DNA of 64,000 nucleotides from Peteryoungia wuzhouensis (GCF_003205195.1 NZ_QJRY01000004.1:429164-493163), one strand, 5' to 3'; shown: positions 9,061 to 18,263, counted from the stretch's first letter. Numbers and translations: made by a program. The notes: generated from the sequence alone by a model not told the origin.

Positions 9061-10389
9061 TCAGATGTTGTTCATCAACACCTTGCGCAGCTTGTCGAAG
9101 AGCTCGTCAATCTGCTCGGTCGTGATGATCAGCGGCGGCGAAAGGGCGATGATGTCGCCGGTCGTGCGGATCAGCAGGCCGTCATTGTAGGCGTTGAGGA
9201 AGGCGTTGAAGGCACGCTTCGTCGGTTCGCCGTCAATCGGTTTCAGTTCGATCGCGCCGATCAGGCCGAGATTTCGGATGTCGATGACATTCGGGCAATC
9301 CCGGAGTGAATGCAGCTTCTCTTCCCAATAGGGGGCGATCTCGGCGGCGCGGGTCAGCAGGCCCTCTTCCTTGTAGGTGTCGAGGGTGCCGAGGGCCGCG
9401 GCAGAGGCGATCGGGTTGCCGGAATAGGTATAGCCGTGGAAGAACTCGATCATGTGTTCCGGGCCGGTCATGAAGGCGTCGTGGATTTCGGCGGTGACGA
9501 AGACCGCACCCATCGGGATGACGCCGTTGGTCAGGCCCTTGGCCGTCGTGATGATATCAGGCTTCACGTCGAAATACTGGGCCGCAAAAGGGGCGCCCAG
9601 GCGACCGAAACCGGTGATGACTTCGTCGAAGATCAGCAGGATGCCGTGTTTGGTGCAGAGTTCGCGCAGGCGCTGCAGATAACCCTTCGGCGGGATGAGC
9701 ACGCCGGTCGAGCCGGCGACGGGTTCGACGATGACGGCGGCGATGGTCGAGGCGTCATGCAGGGTGACGATGCGTTCCAGCTCGTCGGCGAGGTCTCCGC
9801 CATGCTCCGGCATGCCCTTGGAGAAGGCGTTCTTGCCCGGCTGATGGGTGTGCGGCATGTGGTCGACGCCAGTCAGAAGCGTGCCGAACATCTTGCGGTT
9901 GGAGACGATGCCGCCGACCGAGATGCCGCCGAAATTGACGCCGTGATAACCGCGCTCGCGGCCGATCAGGCGGGTGCGGGATCCTTGTCCCTTCACGCGC
10001 TGATAGGCCAGCGCCACCTTCAGCGCCGTCTCGACCGATTCCGAGCCGGAATTGGTGTAAAGCACATGCGCCATGTTGTCGGGCGCCAGATCGATCAGGC
10101 GGTTCGCCAATTCGAAGGCTTTGGGATGGCCGAGCTGGAAGGCCGGCGCATAGTCGAGTTCGCCCGCCTGCTCGCGGATCGCTTCGGTGATCTTCGGGCG
10201 GCAGTGGCCGGCGTTCACACACCAGAGGCCGGCGGTGCCGTCGAGCACCTGGCGGCCGTCATGGGTGGTGTAGTGCATGTCCTTGGCGCCGACGAAGAGA
10301 CGCGGCTCCTTCTTGTACTGGCGGTTCGCGGTGAACGGCATCCAGAAGGCGCGCAGGTCGTTCGGCGTGGAATTCAGGCGGTTAGACAT
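9061..10389 (-). CDS. Class III PLP-dependent aminotransferase (omega-amino acid:pyruvate type)
   Basis: A 442-residue cytosolic enzyme of the class III aminotransferase family. Visible features: N-terminal FWMPFTANRQYK, the substrate/cofactor segment LYTNSGSESVETALK, RGYHGVNFGG, the Asp motif IFDEVITGFGRLG, and TTAKGLTNG with the PLP-binding Lys at about residue 284. FWMPFT plus GLWCVNAGHCRP is typical of beta-alanine:pyruvate (omega-amino acid) aminotransferases, which transfer an omega-amino group to pyruvate giving alanine. The exact amine donor is uncertain. The ATG at 10389 follows GGAGAA; upstream in-frame codons are not used. It is a single-gene unit ending in a terminator. Confidence 0.9.
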   Translation of the reverse strand: MSNRLNSTPNDLRAFWMPFTANRQYKKEPRLFVGAKDMHYTTHDGRQVLDGTAGLWCVNAGHCRPKITEAIREQAGELDYAPAFQLGHPKAFELANRLIDLAPDNMAHVLYTNSGSESVETALKVALAYQRVKGQGSRTRLIGRERGYHGVNFGGISVGGIVSNRKMFGTLLTGVDHMPHTHQPGKNAFSKGMPEHGGDLADELERIVTLHDASTIAAVIVEPVAGSTGVLIPPKGYLQRLRELCTKHGILLIFDEVITGFGRLGAPFAAQYFDVKPDIITTAKGLTNGVIPMGAVFVTAEIHDAFMTGPEHMIEFFHGYTYSGNPIASAAALGTLDTYKEEGLLTRAAEIAPYWEEKLHSLRDCPNVIDIRNLGLIGAIELKPIDGEPTKRAFNAFLNAYNDGLLIRTTGDIIALSPPLIITTEQIDELFDKLRKVLMNNI

Positions 10390-10738
10390 CGTGTTCTCCA
10401 TGGCCCTTTTGGTCGCGGGCGGCCATTCTCCCGGCCATCGGCGCGTCTGCCGCGGCTGTCGTTGCGTCGTCACGTTAGCAGGGCATGAAGCGCGGTCAAG
10501 CCACTGCCGGGGTGGCATCAACAAAGGTCATGGATCTGGCAATTTGCGTGATGATGCGGGCAAGGAAGCGGATGCGCCTGAAGCGTCCCGACTGGCGTTC
10601 GCCGCGTGATCCGTCGTCGCCCGGTCCACGCATGCGGTCGCGTGATCCGCTGATCCAGATGCCAGCTTAACAGGGTAAACTGCCGGTGCTTGTGGCGAAG
10701 GAGCGCGGTGTTGCTCTCTGCTCTCTGTCGCTCCTGGC
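10390..10738 (-). other. Intergenic region upstream of the aminotransferase
   Basis: About 350 bases without a credible gene. Short reading frames on both strands lack ribosome sites and are rich in Ala/Arg/Ser. It must hold the aminotransferase promoter; no confident promoter or operator was identified. Confidence 0.5.
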
Positions 10739-10772
10739 AAAAAGCCCCGGAGCGGTTTGCTTCCGGGGCTTC
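10739..10772 (-). terminator. Terminator downstream of the NolR-like gene
   Basis: Perfect ten-base stem AAGCCCCGGA / TCCGGGGCTT with a ten-base loop and a minus-strand run of T. It lies about 115 bases beyond the stop codon at 10890. Confidence 0.85.
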
Positions 10773-10889
10773 AGTTCACGGTCGGTGTGTCTGTCGTTGC
10801 GCTGCGCTTCCGTCATGCCCCCCGGCTGACAAAACCAGCGGGTTCACTCGTCCCGAGGCCAATGGCATCGGGTCTTGGCAGCGCTGTCA

Positions 10890-11210
10890 TCAGGCGGCAG
10901 TTTTGCTCGCGGCAACGGGTGGGCAGTAGATGCTTTCGAGCGTCGAAAGGATCTTGATGACCGATTCCGAGGTCGAGGAGTAGTAGATCGTCTGGGCGTC
11001 GCGGCGGGTCTTGACCAGCTTCTGCGCGCGCAGCTTGGACAGGTGCTGCGACAGGGCGGACTGGCTCAGGCCGACCTGGGCTGCCAGAACGCCAACCGGA
11101 ACTTCACCCTCGACAAGGCTGCAAAGGATCATGAGGCGCTTCGGGTTTGCCATGGCGGACAGCAAGCCTGCGGCAACGGTGGATTGTTCGGACAATGCTC
11201 TTGTTTTCAT
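10890..11210 (-). CDS. nolR: NolR-like ArsR-family transcriptional regulator
   Basis: A 106-residue winged-helix repressor. Its body closely follows the rhizobial NolR sequence as I recall it: AMANPKRLMILCSL, VGLSQSALSQHLSKLRAQ (recognition helix) and TRRDAQTIYYSS. It lacks the Cys metal ligands of metal-sensing ArsR proteins in the DNA-recognition helix, as does NolR. NolR represses nodulation and other genes in Sinorhizobium/Rhizobium, binding (A/T)TTAG-N9-A(T/A). The ATG at 11210 is preferred to 11252; AAGGAA precedes it. A sequence matching the NolR operator lies about 95 bases upstream, consistent with autoregulation. The presence of a NolR-like gene does not by itself mean the strain nodulates. 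Confidence 0.8.
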   Translation of the reverse strand: MKTRALSEQSTVAAGLLSAMANPKRLMILCSLVEGEVPVGVLAAQVGLSQSALSQHLSKLRAQKLVKTRRDAQTIYYSSTSESVIKILSTLESIYCPPVAASKTAA

Positions 11211-11303
11211 CGGTTCAACTTTCCTTGGGCGAGCGCCTTGGGGGAGGGGCAATCGTAAAATCGGTGCCTTAGATATGTCATTAAGTCTATCAACGAGAAT
11301 AAA

Positions 11304-11319
11304 ATTGTATATGCCTAAA
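11304..11319 (-). promoter_or_regulatory. Candidate NolR operator
   Basis: On the minus strand TTTAG, nine bases, then AT, an exact match to (A/T)TTAG-N9-A(T/A). It falls in the short AT-rich gap between the HugZ-like stop (11321) and the NolR-like start (11210), where the nolR promoter must be. The motif is short, so chance occurrence is possible. Confidence 0.5.
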
Positions 11320-11320
11320 T

Positions 11321-12067
11321 TTAAGGTACCGTGTATTCTGTTTTAGGTAACACTAATTCTAAATCCTGCTTTTTTGTGACGGGCGTCACAAATTCATGGC
11401 GGATGAGCATGTCTTTGAAAATTAAGTCTATTCCCTGAGAATCTATGCCGCAGACGGTCCATTTACCATCCGGCGCATGGTAAATTTCGGTGGCGATCCG
11501 AGAGGCGATGGCCGGTTTAGACCCCCCTAAATCTCGTATAAGGCTTTCCTGATCCTCCCAGAAATTATCGATAGGAATCGGTATGAGAAAGTCGTCCCTG
11601 CCCAAATGATAGGCGCGGCCGAAACCGCCATTGAGGCTCGCCTTTTCGGGCACCAGACGGAAGAAACGGAAGTCGGGAAAGTCGATATAAAGCTGCGATT
11701 TCGGGTGGCGGGCGAGGAAGCGGCCGCGCAGCCGCGCATGCAGCGCGCTGTCGCGCTCGACGCTTTCAGCCCGGCATTGCACGGTGAGCCGCGGATGGGC
11801 GAGGGGGTCCCCCTTGCCTGGTTCGCCGGTCAGCAGCGAGGCGCGCGGATCGGCGAGCAGCGCGCCGGTATGGGCCGACAGGTTCGAGACGAGGATGACG
11901 GCGGCACCATCGATATCGGTGCCGAGCAGCACGCGACTGACGAAGGGAAAACCCGTTTCCGGGTCGATGACGCCGATGGCTGCAAATCGTGCACCGCGCA
12001 GCAAAATGCGCGCCTGGCGGCGCGCATCGTCGTCTGTGTCGCGAATCACCTTTGGCTTGTCCGTCAT
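11321..12067 (-). CDS. HugZ-like heme utilisation / PPOX-fold protein
   Basis: A 248-residue cytosolic protein with an N-terminal split-barrel PPOX domain (ARILLRGARFAAIGVIDPETGFPFVSRV, then LTGEPGKGDPLAHPRLTVQC) and a C-terminal DUF2470-like region, the architecture of HugZ/HutZ heme-degrading proteins. FRLVPEKASLNGGFGRAYHL resembles the segment joining the two halves. HugZ-type enzymes cleave heme to release iron. Here the gene is not next to heme transporters; the nearest heme-related gene is the TonB receptor about 20 kb away. The C-terminal third is more AT-rich than the rest of the region. Heme activity is inferred from the family only. Confidence 0.75.
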   Translation of the reverse strand: MTDKPKVIRDTDDDARRQARILLRGARFAAIGVIDPETGFPFVSRVLLGTDIDGAAVILVSNLSAHTGALLADPRASLLTGEPGKGDPLAHPRLTVQCRAESVERDSALHARLRGRFLARHPKSQLYIDFPDFRFFRLVPEKASLNGGFGRAYHLGRDDFLIPIPIDNFWEDQESLIRDLGGSKPAIASRIATEIYHAPDGKWTVCGIDSQGIDLIFKDMLIRHEFVTPVTKKQDLELVLPKTEYTVP

Positions 12068-12119
12068 ATCCCTTGTCTCCGGTATCCGCCTGTTTGTCTT
12101 GCGGATGCCGGGCCGGGCG

Positions 12120-13163
12120 TCAGGCCTTGCGTCGGTGCCTGGTCAGGCCGCTCACGACATCCTGAGCATCGATCGTGCCGATGACGACGCCGTTGTCAAC
12201 GACCCCGATGGTGCCGGGTTGCCGCGCGAGTGCATCGAGCACGTCGACGAGCGGCGTGCGCGGCGCCGTCGTGCCGGTGACCTGGCCCTGTTCGCCGGTG
12301 ACCCCGTTGCGCATCACGTCGGCCGCCGTCAGCATGTTGATCGGGTTCATGTTCTGCACGAAATCCGCGACATACTGGTTGGTCGGGTTCCGCACGATTT
12401 CCTGCGGCGTGCCGCACTGGATGATGCGGCCGCCTTCCATGATGGCGATGCGGTTGCCGATGCGGAAGGCCTCGTCGAGGTCGTGACTGACGAACAGGAT
12501 GGTCTTCTTCAGCCGCGCCTGGAATTCGAGGAGTTCGTCCTGCAGACGGGTGCGGATCAGGGGGTCGAGTGCCGAGAAGGGCTCGTCCATCAGGAGGATC
12601 GGCGCGCCGGTCGCAAAGGCGCGGGCGAGGCCGACGCGCTGCTGCATGCCGCCGGAGAGTTCCTGCACCTTGCGGTCGGCCCATTTCGACAGGTTGACCA
12701 GTTCCAGCTGGGTCGCCACCGTCTTTTCGCGCTCGGCATCCGGCACGCCTGCCAGTTCCAGGCCGAAGCCGACATTTTCGGCAACCGTGCGCCAGGGCAG
12801 CAGGCCGAACTGCTGGAAGACCATGGAGACGGTGTGCATGCGCAGATCGCGCAGAATGCCGGCCGAGGCCTTGTAGGGATCGACAAAGCCGGCGTCCGTC
12901 TTGACGGCGACATTGCCGCGGACCACCGGGGCAAGGCCGTTCACGGCGCGCAGCAGGGTCGACTTGCCCGAGCCGGACAGGCCCATCAGCACAAGGATTT
13001 CGCCTTCCTGGACGGCAAGCGATGCGCCGGCGACGCCGAGCACCAGGCCTGTTTCGGCACCGATCTCGTCGCGGGTCCTGCCCTGGTCGACCATTTCGAG
13101 GGCGCGTTGCGGATTGTCGCCGAAGACGATGTCGACATTGCCGAAGATTACTGCGTCGCTCAT
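12120..13163 (-). CDS. choV: Choline ABC transporter ATP-binding protein
   Basis: A 347-residue ATPase of the OpuA/ProV-like group. Walker A GLSGSGKST is at residues 61-69, the ABC signature ELSGGMQQRVGLARA and Walker B ILLMDEPFSALD follow, and the switch His is in FVSHDLDEAF. The C-terminal extension (PIGVVDNGVVIGTIDAQDV-type segment) resembles one CBS-like module, as in osmoprotectant transporters that sense ionic strength. Its start overlaps the end of choW by four bases. With ChoX and ChoW it forms the high-affinity choline importer described in S. meliloti. Confidence 0.92.
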   Translation of the reverse strand: MSDAVIFGNVDIVFGDNPQRALEMVDQGRTRDEIGAETGLVLGVAGASLAVQEGEILVLMGLSGSGKSTLLRAVNGLAPVVRGNVAVKTDAGFVDPYKASAGILRDLRMHTVSMVFQQFGLLPWRTVAENVGFGLELAGVPDAEREKTVATQLELVNLSKWADRKVQELSGGMQQRVGLARAFATGAPILLMDEPFSALDPLIRTRLQDELLEFQARLKKTILFVSHDLDEAFRIGNRIAIMEGGRIIQCGTPQEIVRNPTNQYVADFVQNMNPINMLTAADVMRNGVTGEQGQVTGTTAPRTPLVDVLDALARQPGTIGVVDNGVVIGTIDAQDVVSGLTRHRRKA

Positions 13164-14035
13164 GCGTCGTCTCCCATGCCGGGGATGCGGAAGATCCGGT
13201 CGAGAATGATGGCGAGGATGACGATGCAGAGGCCTGCCTCGAAACCACGGGCGATGTTGACGGTGTTGAGCGCGCGCACCACGGGCACGCCGAGGCCGCT
13301 TGCGCCGACCAGTGCCGCGATCACGACCATCGACAGCGACAACATGATGGTCTGGGTCAGACCCGCCATGATCTGCGGCGTGGCGAAGGGCAGTTCGACC
13401 TTGCGCAGCACCTGGGAGGGGGTGGCGCCGAAGGCGACCGCGGCTTCCACCAGCGAGGGCGGGGTCGAGATGATGCCGAGGCGGGTGAGGCGGATCGGGG
13501 CAGGAATGGCGAAGATGACGGTGGCGATGAGACCCGGGACCATGCCGAGGCCGAAGAGGATGAGCGCCGGGATCAGGTAGACGAAGGTCGGGATCGTCTG
13601 CATGAGGTCGAGCACCGGGCGCACGGCGGTGTAGAGCCAGGGGCGGCGGGCGCAGGCAATGCCGATCGGCACGCCGATGACCATCGAGACGCCGGCAGCC
13701 GCCAGCACGAGCGCCAGCGTTTCCATCGTCTCCTTCCAGTAACCCTGGTTGTAGATCAGGAGAAGGCCGAGAAAGGTGAAAACGACCACGCCTATCGAGC
13801 GGCGCATGACCCAGGCAAAGAGCGAGAAGAGGGCAATCATCAGCAGCGGATAAAAGGGCTCGAACGCCGTCCCCTTCAGGAAGGGGCCCTGCAGCACGAA
13901 GAGCATCGCATTGATGGATGCGCTGAGGATCGTGGCGATCAGATTGAACAGTACGTCGAGATTGGTCGTCAGCCAGTCGACGAAACTCTTCGAAAGCGCC
14001 CCGATGGGCAATTTGTAGTCAGTCAGAAAATTCAT
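13160..14035 (-). CDS. choW: Choline ABC transporter permease
   Basis: A 291-residue inner-membrane permease of the ProW/OpuAB type with about six or seven hydrophobic segments. The cytoplasmic EAA-type loop SLVEAAVAFGATPSQVLRKVELP, which docks on the ATPase, is clear. LDLMQTIPTFVYLIPALILFG is the typical membrane core of this family. It is the middle gene of choXWV, overlapping choV by four bases and separated from choX by about 90 bases that contain a strong hairpin. It carries choline across the inner membrane. Confidence 0.92.
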   Translation of the reverse strand: MNFLTDYKLPIGALSKSFVDWLTTNLDVLFNLIATILSASINAMLFVLQGPFLKGTAFEPFYPLLMIALFSLFAWVMRRSIGVVVFTFLGLLLIYNQGYWKETMETLALVLAAAGVSMVIGVPIGIACARRPWLYTAVRPVLDLMQTIPTFVYLIPALILFGLGMVPGLIATVIFAIPAPIRLTRLGIISTPPSLVEAAVAFGATPSQVLRKVELPFATPQIMAGLTQTIMLSLSMVVIAALVGASGLGVPVVRALNTVNIARGFEAGLCIVILAIILDRIFRIPGMGDDA

Positions 14036-14073
14036 TGATGTCCCCGAACCGCCTCATGTGGATTGCCTGGAGG

Positions 14074-14105
14074 CCGCGCGGACGGTGCTGCGTCCGTCCG
14101 CGCGG
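14074..14105 (-). terminator. Intercistronic hairpin between choX and choW
   Basis: Perfect 12-base stem CCGCGCGGACGG / CCGTCCGCGCGG with an eight-base loop, and only a very short T run. Placed right after the binding-protein gene, it probably protects choX mRNA or partially terminates, so the binding protein outnumbers the membrane complex, as is common for ABC importers. Confidence 0.7.
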
Positions 14106-14127
14106 TTTCCCAGTCGATGGACAGTCT

Positions 14128-15084
14128 TCAGAGACCGAGAGCCGTCTTGACTGCCGGCAGACCTTCGCTGCCGTCCTTGGTGGTCACGCCGGCGAGCCAG
14201 GGCTCGATCACGGCCGGGTTGGCCTTCAGCCAGTCGGTGGCCGCGGCTTCCGCATCGGCGCCGTCGTTGAGGATCTTGCCCATGATCTCGTTCTCCATCT
14301 GGAGCGAGAACTTCAGGTTGGTGACGAACTTGCCGACATTCGGGCATTCGGCGGTGTAGCCGGCGCGGGTGTTGGTGAAGATCGTCGCGCCACCGAAGTT
14401 CGGACCGAAGACGTCGTCGCCGCCCGACAGATAGGTCAGCTTGAAGTTGGCGTTCATCGGATGCGGCTCCCAGCCGAGGAAGACGACGGGTTCGCCGTCC
14501 TTTTCGGCGCGGGCGACCTGGGCCAGCATGCCCTGTTCGGAGGATTCGACGACTTCGAACTTGCCGAGGCCGAACTTGTCACCTTCGATCATGTCGAGGA
14601 TCAGGCGGTTGCCGTCATTGCCCGGCTCGATGCCGTAGATCTTGCCGCCGAGGGCGTCGGCATTCTTGGCGATGTCGGCGAAATCCTTGATGCCGAGTTC
14701 AGCGCCCTTGGCATTGGTGGCGAGCGTGTATTTCGCGCCTTCGAGGTTGGGGCCGAAGATCTCGACGGACTTGTCGTCGCGATAGGGAGCGAGGTCACCT
14801 TCCATGGTCGGCATCCAGTTGCCGAGGAAGACGTCGATGTCCTTGTTCTTCAGCGAGGAGTAGGTGACCGGCACGGAGAGAACCGTGGTGGTCGGCTCGT
14901 AACCGAGCGCCTTGAGGATGACCGAGGCGGTCGCGGTGGTGGCGGTGATGTCGGTCCAGCCGACGTCGGAGAAGCGGACGGTCGAGCAGCTCTCGGCTTC
15001 TGCCGCCGCAAGCGGCATGGCGGAGATCGCCAGCAGCGAGACGGTGGCGACGAGGGTGCGGCGACAAGCGAGGATGGTATTCAT
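14128..15084 (-). CDS. choX: Choline ABC transporter substrate-binding protein
   Basis: A 318-residue periplasmic protein of the OpuAC family. A signal peptide ends near LAAAEAES, followed by CSTVRFSDVGWTDITATTA, the start typical of ChoX. Further ChoX-like parts are FLGNWMPTMEGD, YGIEPGNDGN and FLGWEPHPMN, in which aromatic residues form the cage for the quaternary ammonium group. The ATG at 15084 follows GGGAG; the in-frame codons upstream are not coding-like. First gene of the choXWV operon, divergent from a cytochrome c gene. It binds choline, and in some species acetylcholine, with high affinity. Confidence 0.92.
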   Translation of the reverse strand: MNTILACRRTLVATVSLLAISAMPLAAAEAESCSTVRFSDVGWTDITATTATASVILKALGYEPTTTVLSVPVTYSSLKNKDIDVFLGNWMPTMEGDLAPYRDDKSVEIFGPNLEGAKYTLATNAKGAELGIKDFADIAKNADALGGKIYGIEPGNDGNRLILDMIEGDKFGLGKFEVVESSEQGMLAQVARAEKDGEPVVFLGWEPHPMNANFKLTYLSGGDDVFGPNFGGATIFTNTRAGYTAECPNVGKFVTNLKFSLQMENEIMGKILNDGADAEAAATDWLKANPAVIEPWLAGVTTKDGSEGLPAVKTALGL

Positions 15085-15351
15085 TTCAGGCTCCCGTTTT
15101 TTTATTGAAGTTCCCAAGTCAACATTCAATACCGGAGAATTGCAAGGATGCCCGCGCGTTTGCGCCGCGGCATGACCCCTGTTTGCGACCTCCATCGCCT
15201 TTAACTGTCGCATTCCGGCGCCGATGTCGCGAATGCCAAAAATCAGTGGAAGTTGATGCGCGTCAATGCGCGCTCTTGCCGTGTCATGCCATCAGGTGTC
15301 TGGATATCGCAGCGCTTGCCGGCGCTGTCGAATGGATCAAAAGGAGTTTCG

Positions 15352-15738
15352 ATGAAAACGTCTTCCATGCTGGTGCTGTTGTCCACGCTCGCCCTGCCGC
15401 TTCCGGCGCTCGCCGATGGCGATCCGGTCGCCGGGGCCAAGGCCTTCAAGGTCTGTTCGGCCTGTCACATCGCAACCGAGGCCAAGAACAAGGTCGGCCC
15501 GACGCTGCAAGGTGTGGTCGGGCGCCCGGTGGCGTCGATCGCCGACTATAAATACTCCCCCGCCATGACCGAGTTCGGTCAGGGCAAGGTCTGGGACGAC
15601 GCGCTGCTGACGGACTATCTCAAGGCACCCAAAGCCTTGGTGAAGGGCACCAAGATGGCCTTTGCCGGTCTGAAGAAGGACGAGGACATCGCCAATGTCA
15701 TTGCCTATCTGAAGGACCCCGCCGCCGGCGGACAGTAA
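15352..15738 (+). CDS. Secreted class I c-type cytochrome
   Basis: A 128-residue cytochrome c with a cleavable signal peptide ending near PALA. The heme site CSACH is at residues 35-39 and the distal Met ligand is most likely in GTKMAFAGLKK, the usual position for cytochrome c2/c550-type proteins. KVGPTLQGVVGRP, YSPAMTEFG and ANVIAYLKD complete the family pattern. It would shuttle electrons in the periplasm. AAGGAG precedes the ATG. It is divergent from choX and stands apart from other respiratory genes. Confidence 0.92.
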   Translation: MKTSSMLVLLSTLALPLPALADGDPVAGAKAFKVCSACHIATEAKNKVGPTLQGVVGRPVASIADYKYSPAMTEFGQGKVWDDALLTDYLKAPKALVKGTKMAFAGLKKDEDIANVIAYLKDPAAGGQ

Positions 15739-15941
15739 TTCGGCACAACTTGGCGCTGCGGCAGCCGTTGACCGGCTGTCGCATTTCTCTGCTACGCCCT
15801 CTTGTGTGGCGGCCGCGATCATCCACATTGGGTGAGCGCCATCGGCGCTGTGCGTTCCGACGCTTTCCTGCACCGGGAAACGCGTTATGGTGGCACGAGA
15901 CGAGGCCGGCCCGCCGCCGGCAGGAGTGACAGGGAGAGAAC

Positions 15942-17030
15942 ATGGCGACTTTGCAATCCTTCGACAGCGAGATCGAGAAGACGCGCAAGGTCGTCTCGGA
16001 CATGCGCGGCAAGATCGAACAGTCCGGAATGGTGCTGGATACGCTCGCCAAGAGCGACAGCAAACTGACCGGCCAGGACTTCGATATCGAGAATGCCCGT
16101 ATCGAGGACGTGTTGAAGCAGCAGAAGGTGATGGAATCCAACATCGCCGACCTGATCATCGGGCTGGAAGACGCGACCAATGTCTTCGGCGCCGAGTTCG
16201 AGAGCATGAAGAGCTTTTCCGGCATGGAAAAGTTCATCGGCATCTTCTCCAAGCAGAAGGCGCAGCGCATGCGCACCGAACGCGTGCGCAACATGTCGCT
16301 TGCCGGCAATCTGCAGGAACTGCTCGCCAAGTCGGACAGCATCGTCGGCATCCTCAAGGAACAGAAGTCCGTCCTCGAAGAACGCTACAAGACTTCGGAA
16401 ACAAGCCTCGTGCAGGTGATCGAGCGGCGCAAGCAGACGATCGCCAATCTCGAGGAAACCCAGAAGCGCATCGAGACGCTCAATCCGGCGCTGCTCGACA
16501 TCGAAAACAAGATCGCCGCCTCCACCGACACGTCCGAGCGGACCGCTCTGGAAGCCGAGCGCTCCAAGCTCGCGACCGACTACAACCAGGCCCAGGCGCG
16601 CGAGCAGGAACTGCTGGCCGAGAGCCAGACGCTGGAACGCTACACCTCGATGTTCCAGACCTTCGTCGATTCGCTCAACAACCAGATTGCCGCCCAGAAC
16701 ACGCTGATCAACAAGCTGACCATCGATACGGAGCAGCGCATCGTGCTCTACAAGGCGCTGGAGGATTCGTTGAAGACGGCTGCCCAGCAGGAGGTCGCGC
16801 ACCGGATCAACACGCTGGGCTCCCAGGTGGACACGGCGGCGGAAGAGACGATGGCCGGCATCGGCGCCGCAGCCCAGCGCCATATCGGCGATCTCTTGGA
16901 ACTGCACGAGAAGAACATGCTCTCGACGCAGGACATCCAGCGCCGCAAGAAGCTCGCCGACGAGGCCTTCGCCCGGCGTTTCCAGACCGTGCTCGACAAG
17001 CACAACGCCGCCAACTACGTGAAGCCCTGA
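15942..17030 (+). CDS. Coiled-coil protein of unknown function, first gene of the AAA operon
   Basis: A 362-residue cytosolic protein that is almost entirely alpha-helical with long heptad-like stretches (roughly residues 1-60 and 120-300). There is no signal peptide or membrane segment. The layout loosely recalls TelA/toxic-anion-resistance coiled-coil proteins but I see no decisive motif. It leads a group of same-strand genes including a AAA ATPase, and is likely a structural or adaptor partner of that ATPase. GGGAGAGAAC precedes the ATG. Confidence 0.7.
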   Translation: MATLQSFDSEIEKTRKVVSDMRGKIEQSGMVLDTLAKSDSKLTGQDFDIENARIEDVLKQQKVMESNIADLIIGLEDATNVFGAEFESMKSFSGMEKFIGIFSKQKAQRMRTERVRNMSLAGNLQELLAKSDSIVGILKEQKSVLEERYKTSETSLVQVIERRKQTIANLEETQKRIETLNPALLDIENKIAASTDTSERTALEAERSKLATDYNQAQAREQELLAESQTLERYTSMFQTFVDSLNNQIAAQNTLINKLTIDTEQRIVLYKALEDSLKTAAQQEVAHRINTLGSQVDTAAEETMAGIGAAAQRHIGDLLELHEKNMLSTQDIQRRKKLADEAFARRFQTVLDKHNAANYVKP

Positions 17031-17109
17031 TCATGCCGGATGCGTGGACGCGATCTTCGGATCGCGTGCCGCTCTCGCGGTGCGCAGTCCTGTTGATAGG
17101 GGGAGGGGC

Positions 17110-18261
17110 ATGAACGTCGTCGATCGCACCAGTGCCGTGTCGCACTATTTCACCACGATGGCCTCGGCGCTGTCGGGGCTCGAGCAGTTCTTCGGCCAGC
17201 CGGACCGCCGCTTCGGCGAAAAGGGTCCGCCGACGCTGCATCTTCTGCCCTACCTCGATCGCCTGCGAAACTCCTTTACCTCATGGCAGAACCGCATCGG
17301 TTTTTCCGGCCAGTTCAAGATCGCGCAGGCCGAGAGCGGGTTTCCGATCTTCCAGAACGTGCTGGAGCTTGAAAACGACCGGGCAGGGGCTGCATCCCGG
17401 CTCTCGACGATCCCGGATGTCGGCAAGCTGCGCGCGGAAATGGTCGATTTCATCTTGCGGCAGAAGGAGTTTCCGGCAGCCCTGCAGCAGCAGATCGCCG
17501 AGCGGCTTTATCTCGAGCAGGTCGGCGCCGGCGAGATCTTCTCGCCCTTCGTCCTGCCGACCACCGTTGCCGTCAGCGTCAATCCGCAATCGCGCCGGCC
17601 GTCCTATCTCGTCAGCTGGGCTGCCTTCGACGGGGTCAGCACGCTGCCGATGATCTATCTCGCGACGGTCGAGGATTCCTCCGAGAACGTGGCGAAAATC
17701 CTGGTGACCGAGACAGGCACGCTCAACGAAGAGGTCGAGATTCCGCTTCCCGTCGGCGGGCTGCTCAATCCGGAACTGGCGCGCGGCTTCGATGATTTCT
17801 GCGCCAAGAATTCCGCTTATTCGCTGACGCCGGCGACGATCGCGACGAATATGGATCGCGACTTTCCCAACCTGCATCCGAAATCGGTGCGGCGCGTCGT
17901 GCTGGGGCCACTCTATTCGACCGGGCTGACCGAAAACTCCGGTCGCGTCACCGAAATCCTCGACCGGGTGCGCAGACCGGAGAATGCCTGGGTGATGACC
18001 TGGACGGTGCAGGAGGTCTTCTCCAAGCGCGAGCAGCCGGCGGTGAAGGGCTTCTTTTCATCAACGCCGGCCACCCAGGAATTCCATATCGAGACGCATG
18101 ATCTCGAAGCGGCGCGCATGGGTGTTTCGACCTATGAAAAACATGCACTTGTGCCGCATGACGCCTATCAGGCGCTTTATGCGGCGAACGAGGTCAGCGC
18201 GATCTTCGGCAATTTCAAGGTGCATGTGATTTCCGGCAACCAGATCGTGAGCGAGGTCTGA
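17110..18261 (+). CDS. Uncharacterised protein in the AAA operon (383 aa)
   Basis: An unrecognised soluble protein. It is of mixed alpha/beta character, with segments such as FVLPTTVAVSVNP, RRPSYLVSWAAFDG and GNFKVHVISGNQIV, and no membrane segment. The ATG at 17110, after GGGAGGGG, is preferred to 17044. It ends two bases before the start of the ATPase gene, so the two are translated from one message. The tight link suggests it is a substrate, adaptor or regulator of the ATPase; nothing in the sequence fixes which. Confidence 0.7.
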   Translation: MNVVDRTSAVSHYFTTMASALSGLEQFFGQPDRRFGEKGPPTLHLLPYLDRLRNSFTSWQNRIGFSGQFKIAQAESGFPIFQNVLELENDRAGAASRLSTIPDVGKLRAEMVDFILRQKEFPAALQQQIAERLYLEQVGAGEIFSPFVLPTTVAVSVNPQSRRPSYLVSWAAFDGVSTLPMIYLATVEDSSENVAKILVTETGTLNEEVEIPLPVGGLLNPELARGFDDFCAKNSAYSLTPATIATNMDRDFPNLHPKSVRRVVLGPLYSTGLTENSGRVTEILDRVRRPENAWVMTWTVQEVFSKREQPAVKGFFSSTPATQEFHIETHDLEAARMGVSTYEKHALVPHDAYQALYAANEVSAIFGNFKVHVISGNQIVSEV

Positions 18262-18263
18262 AG

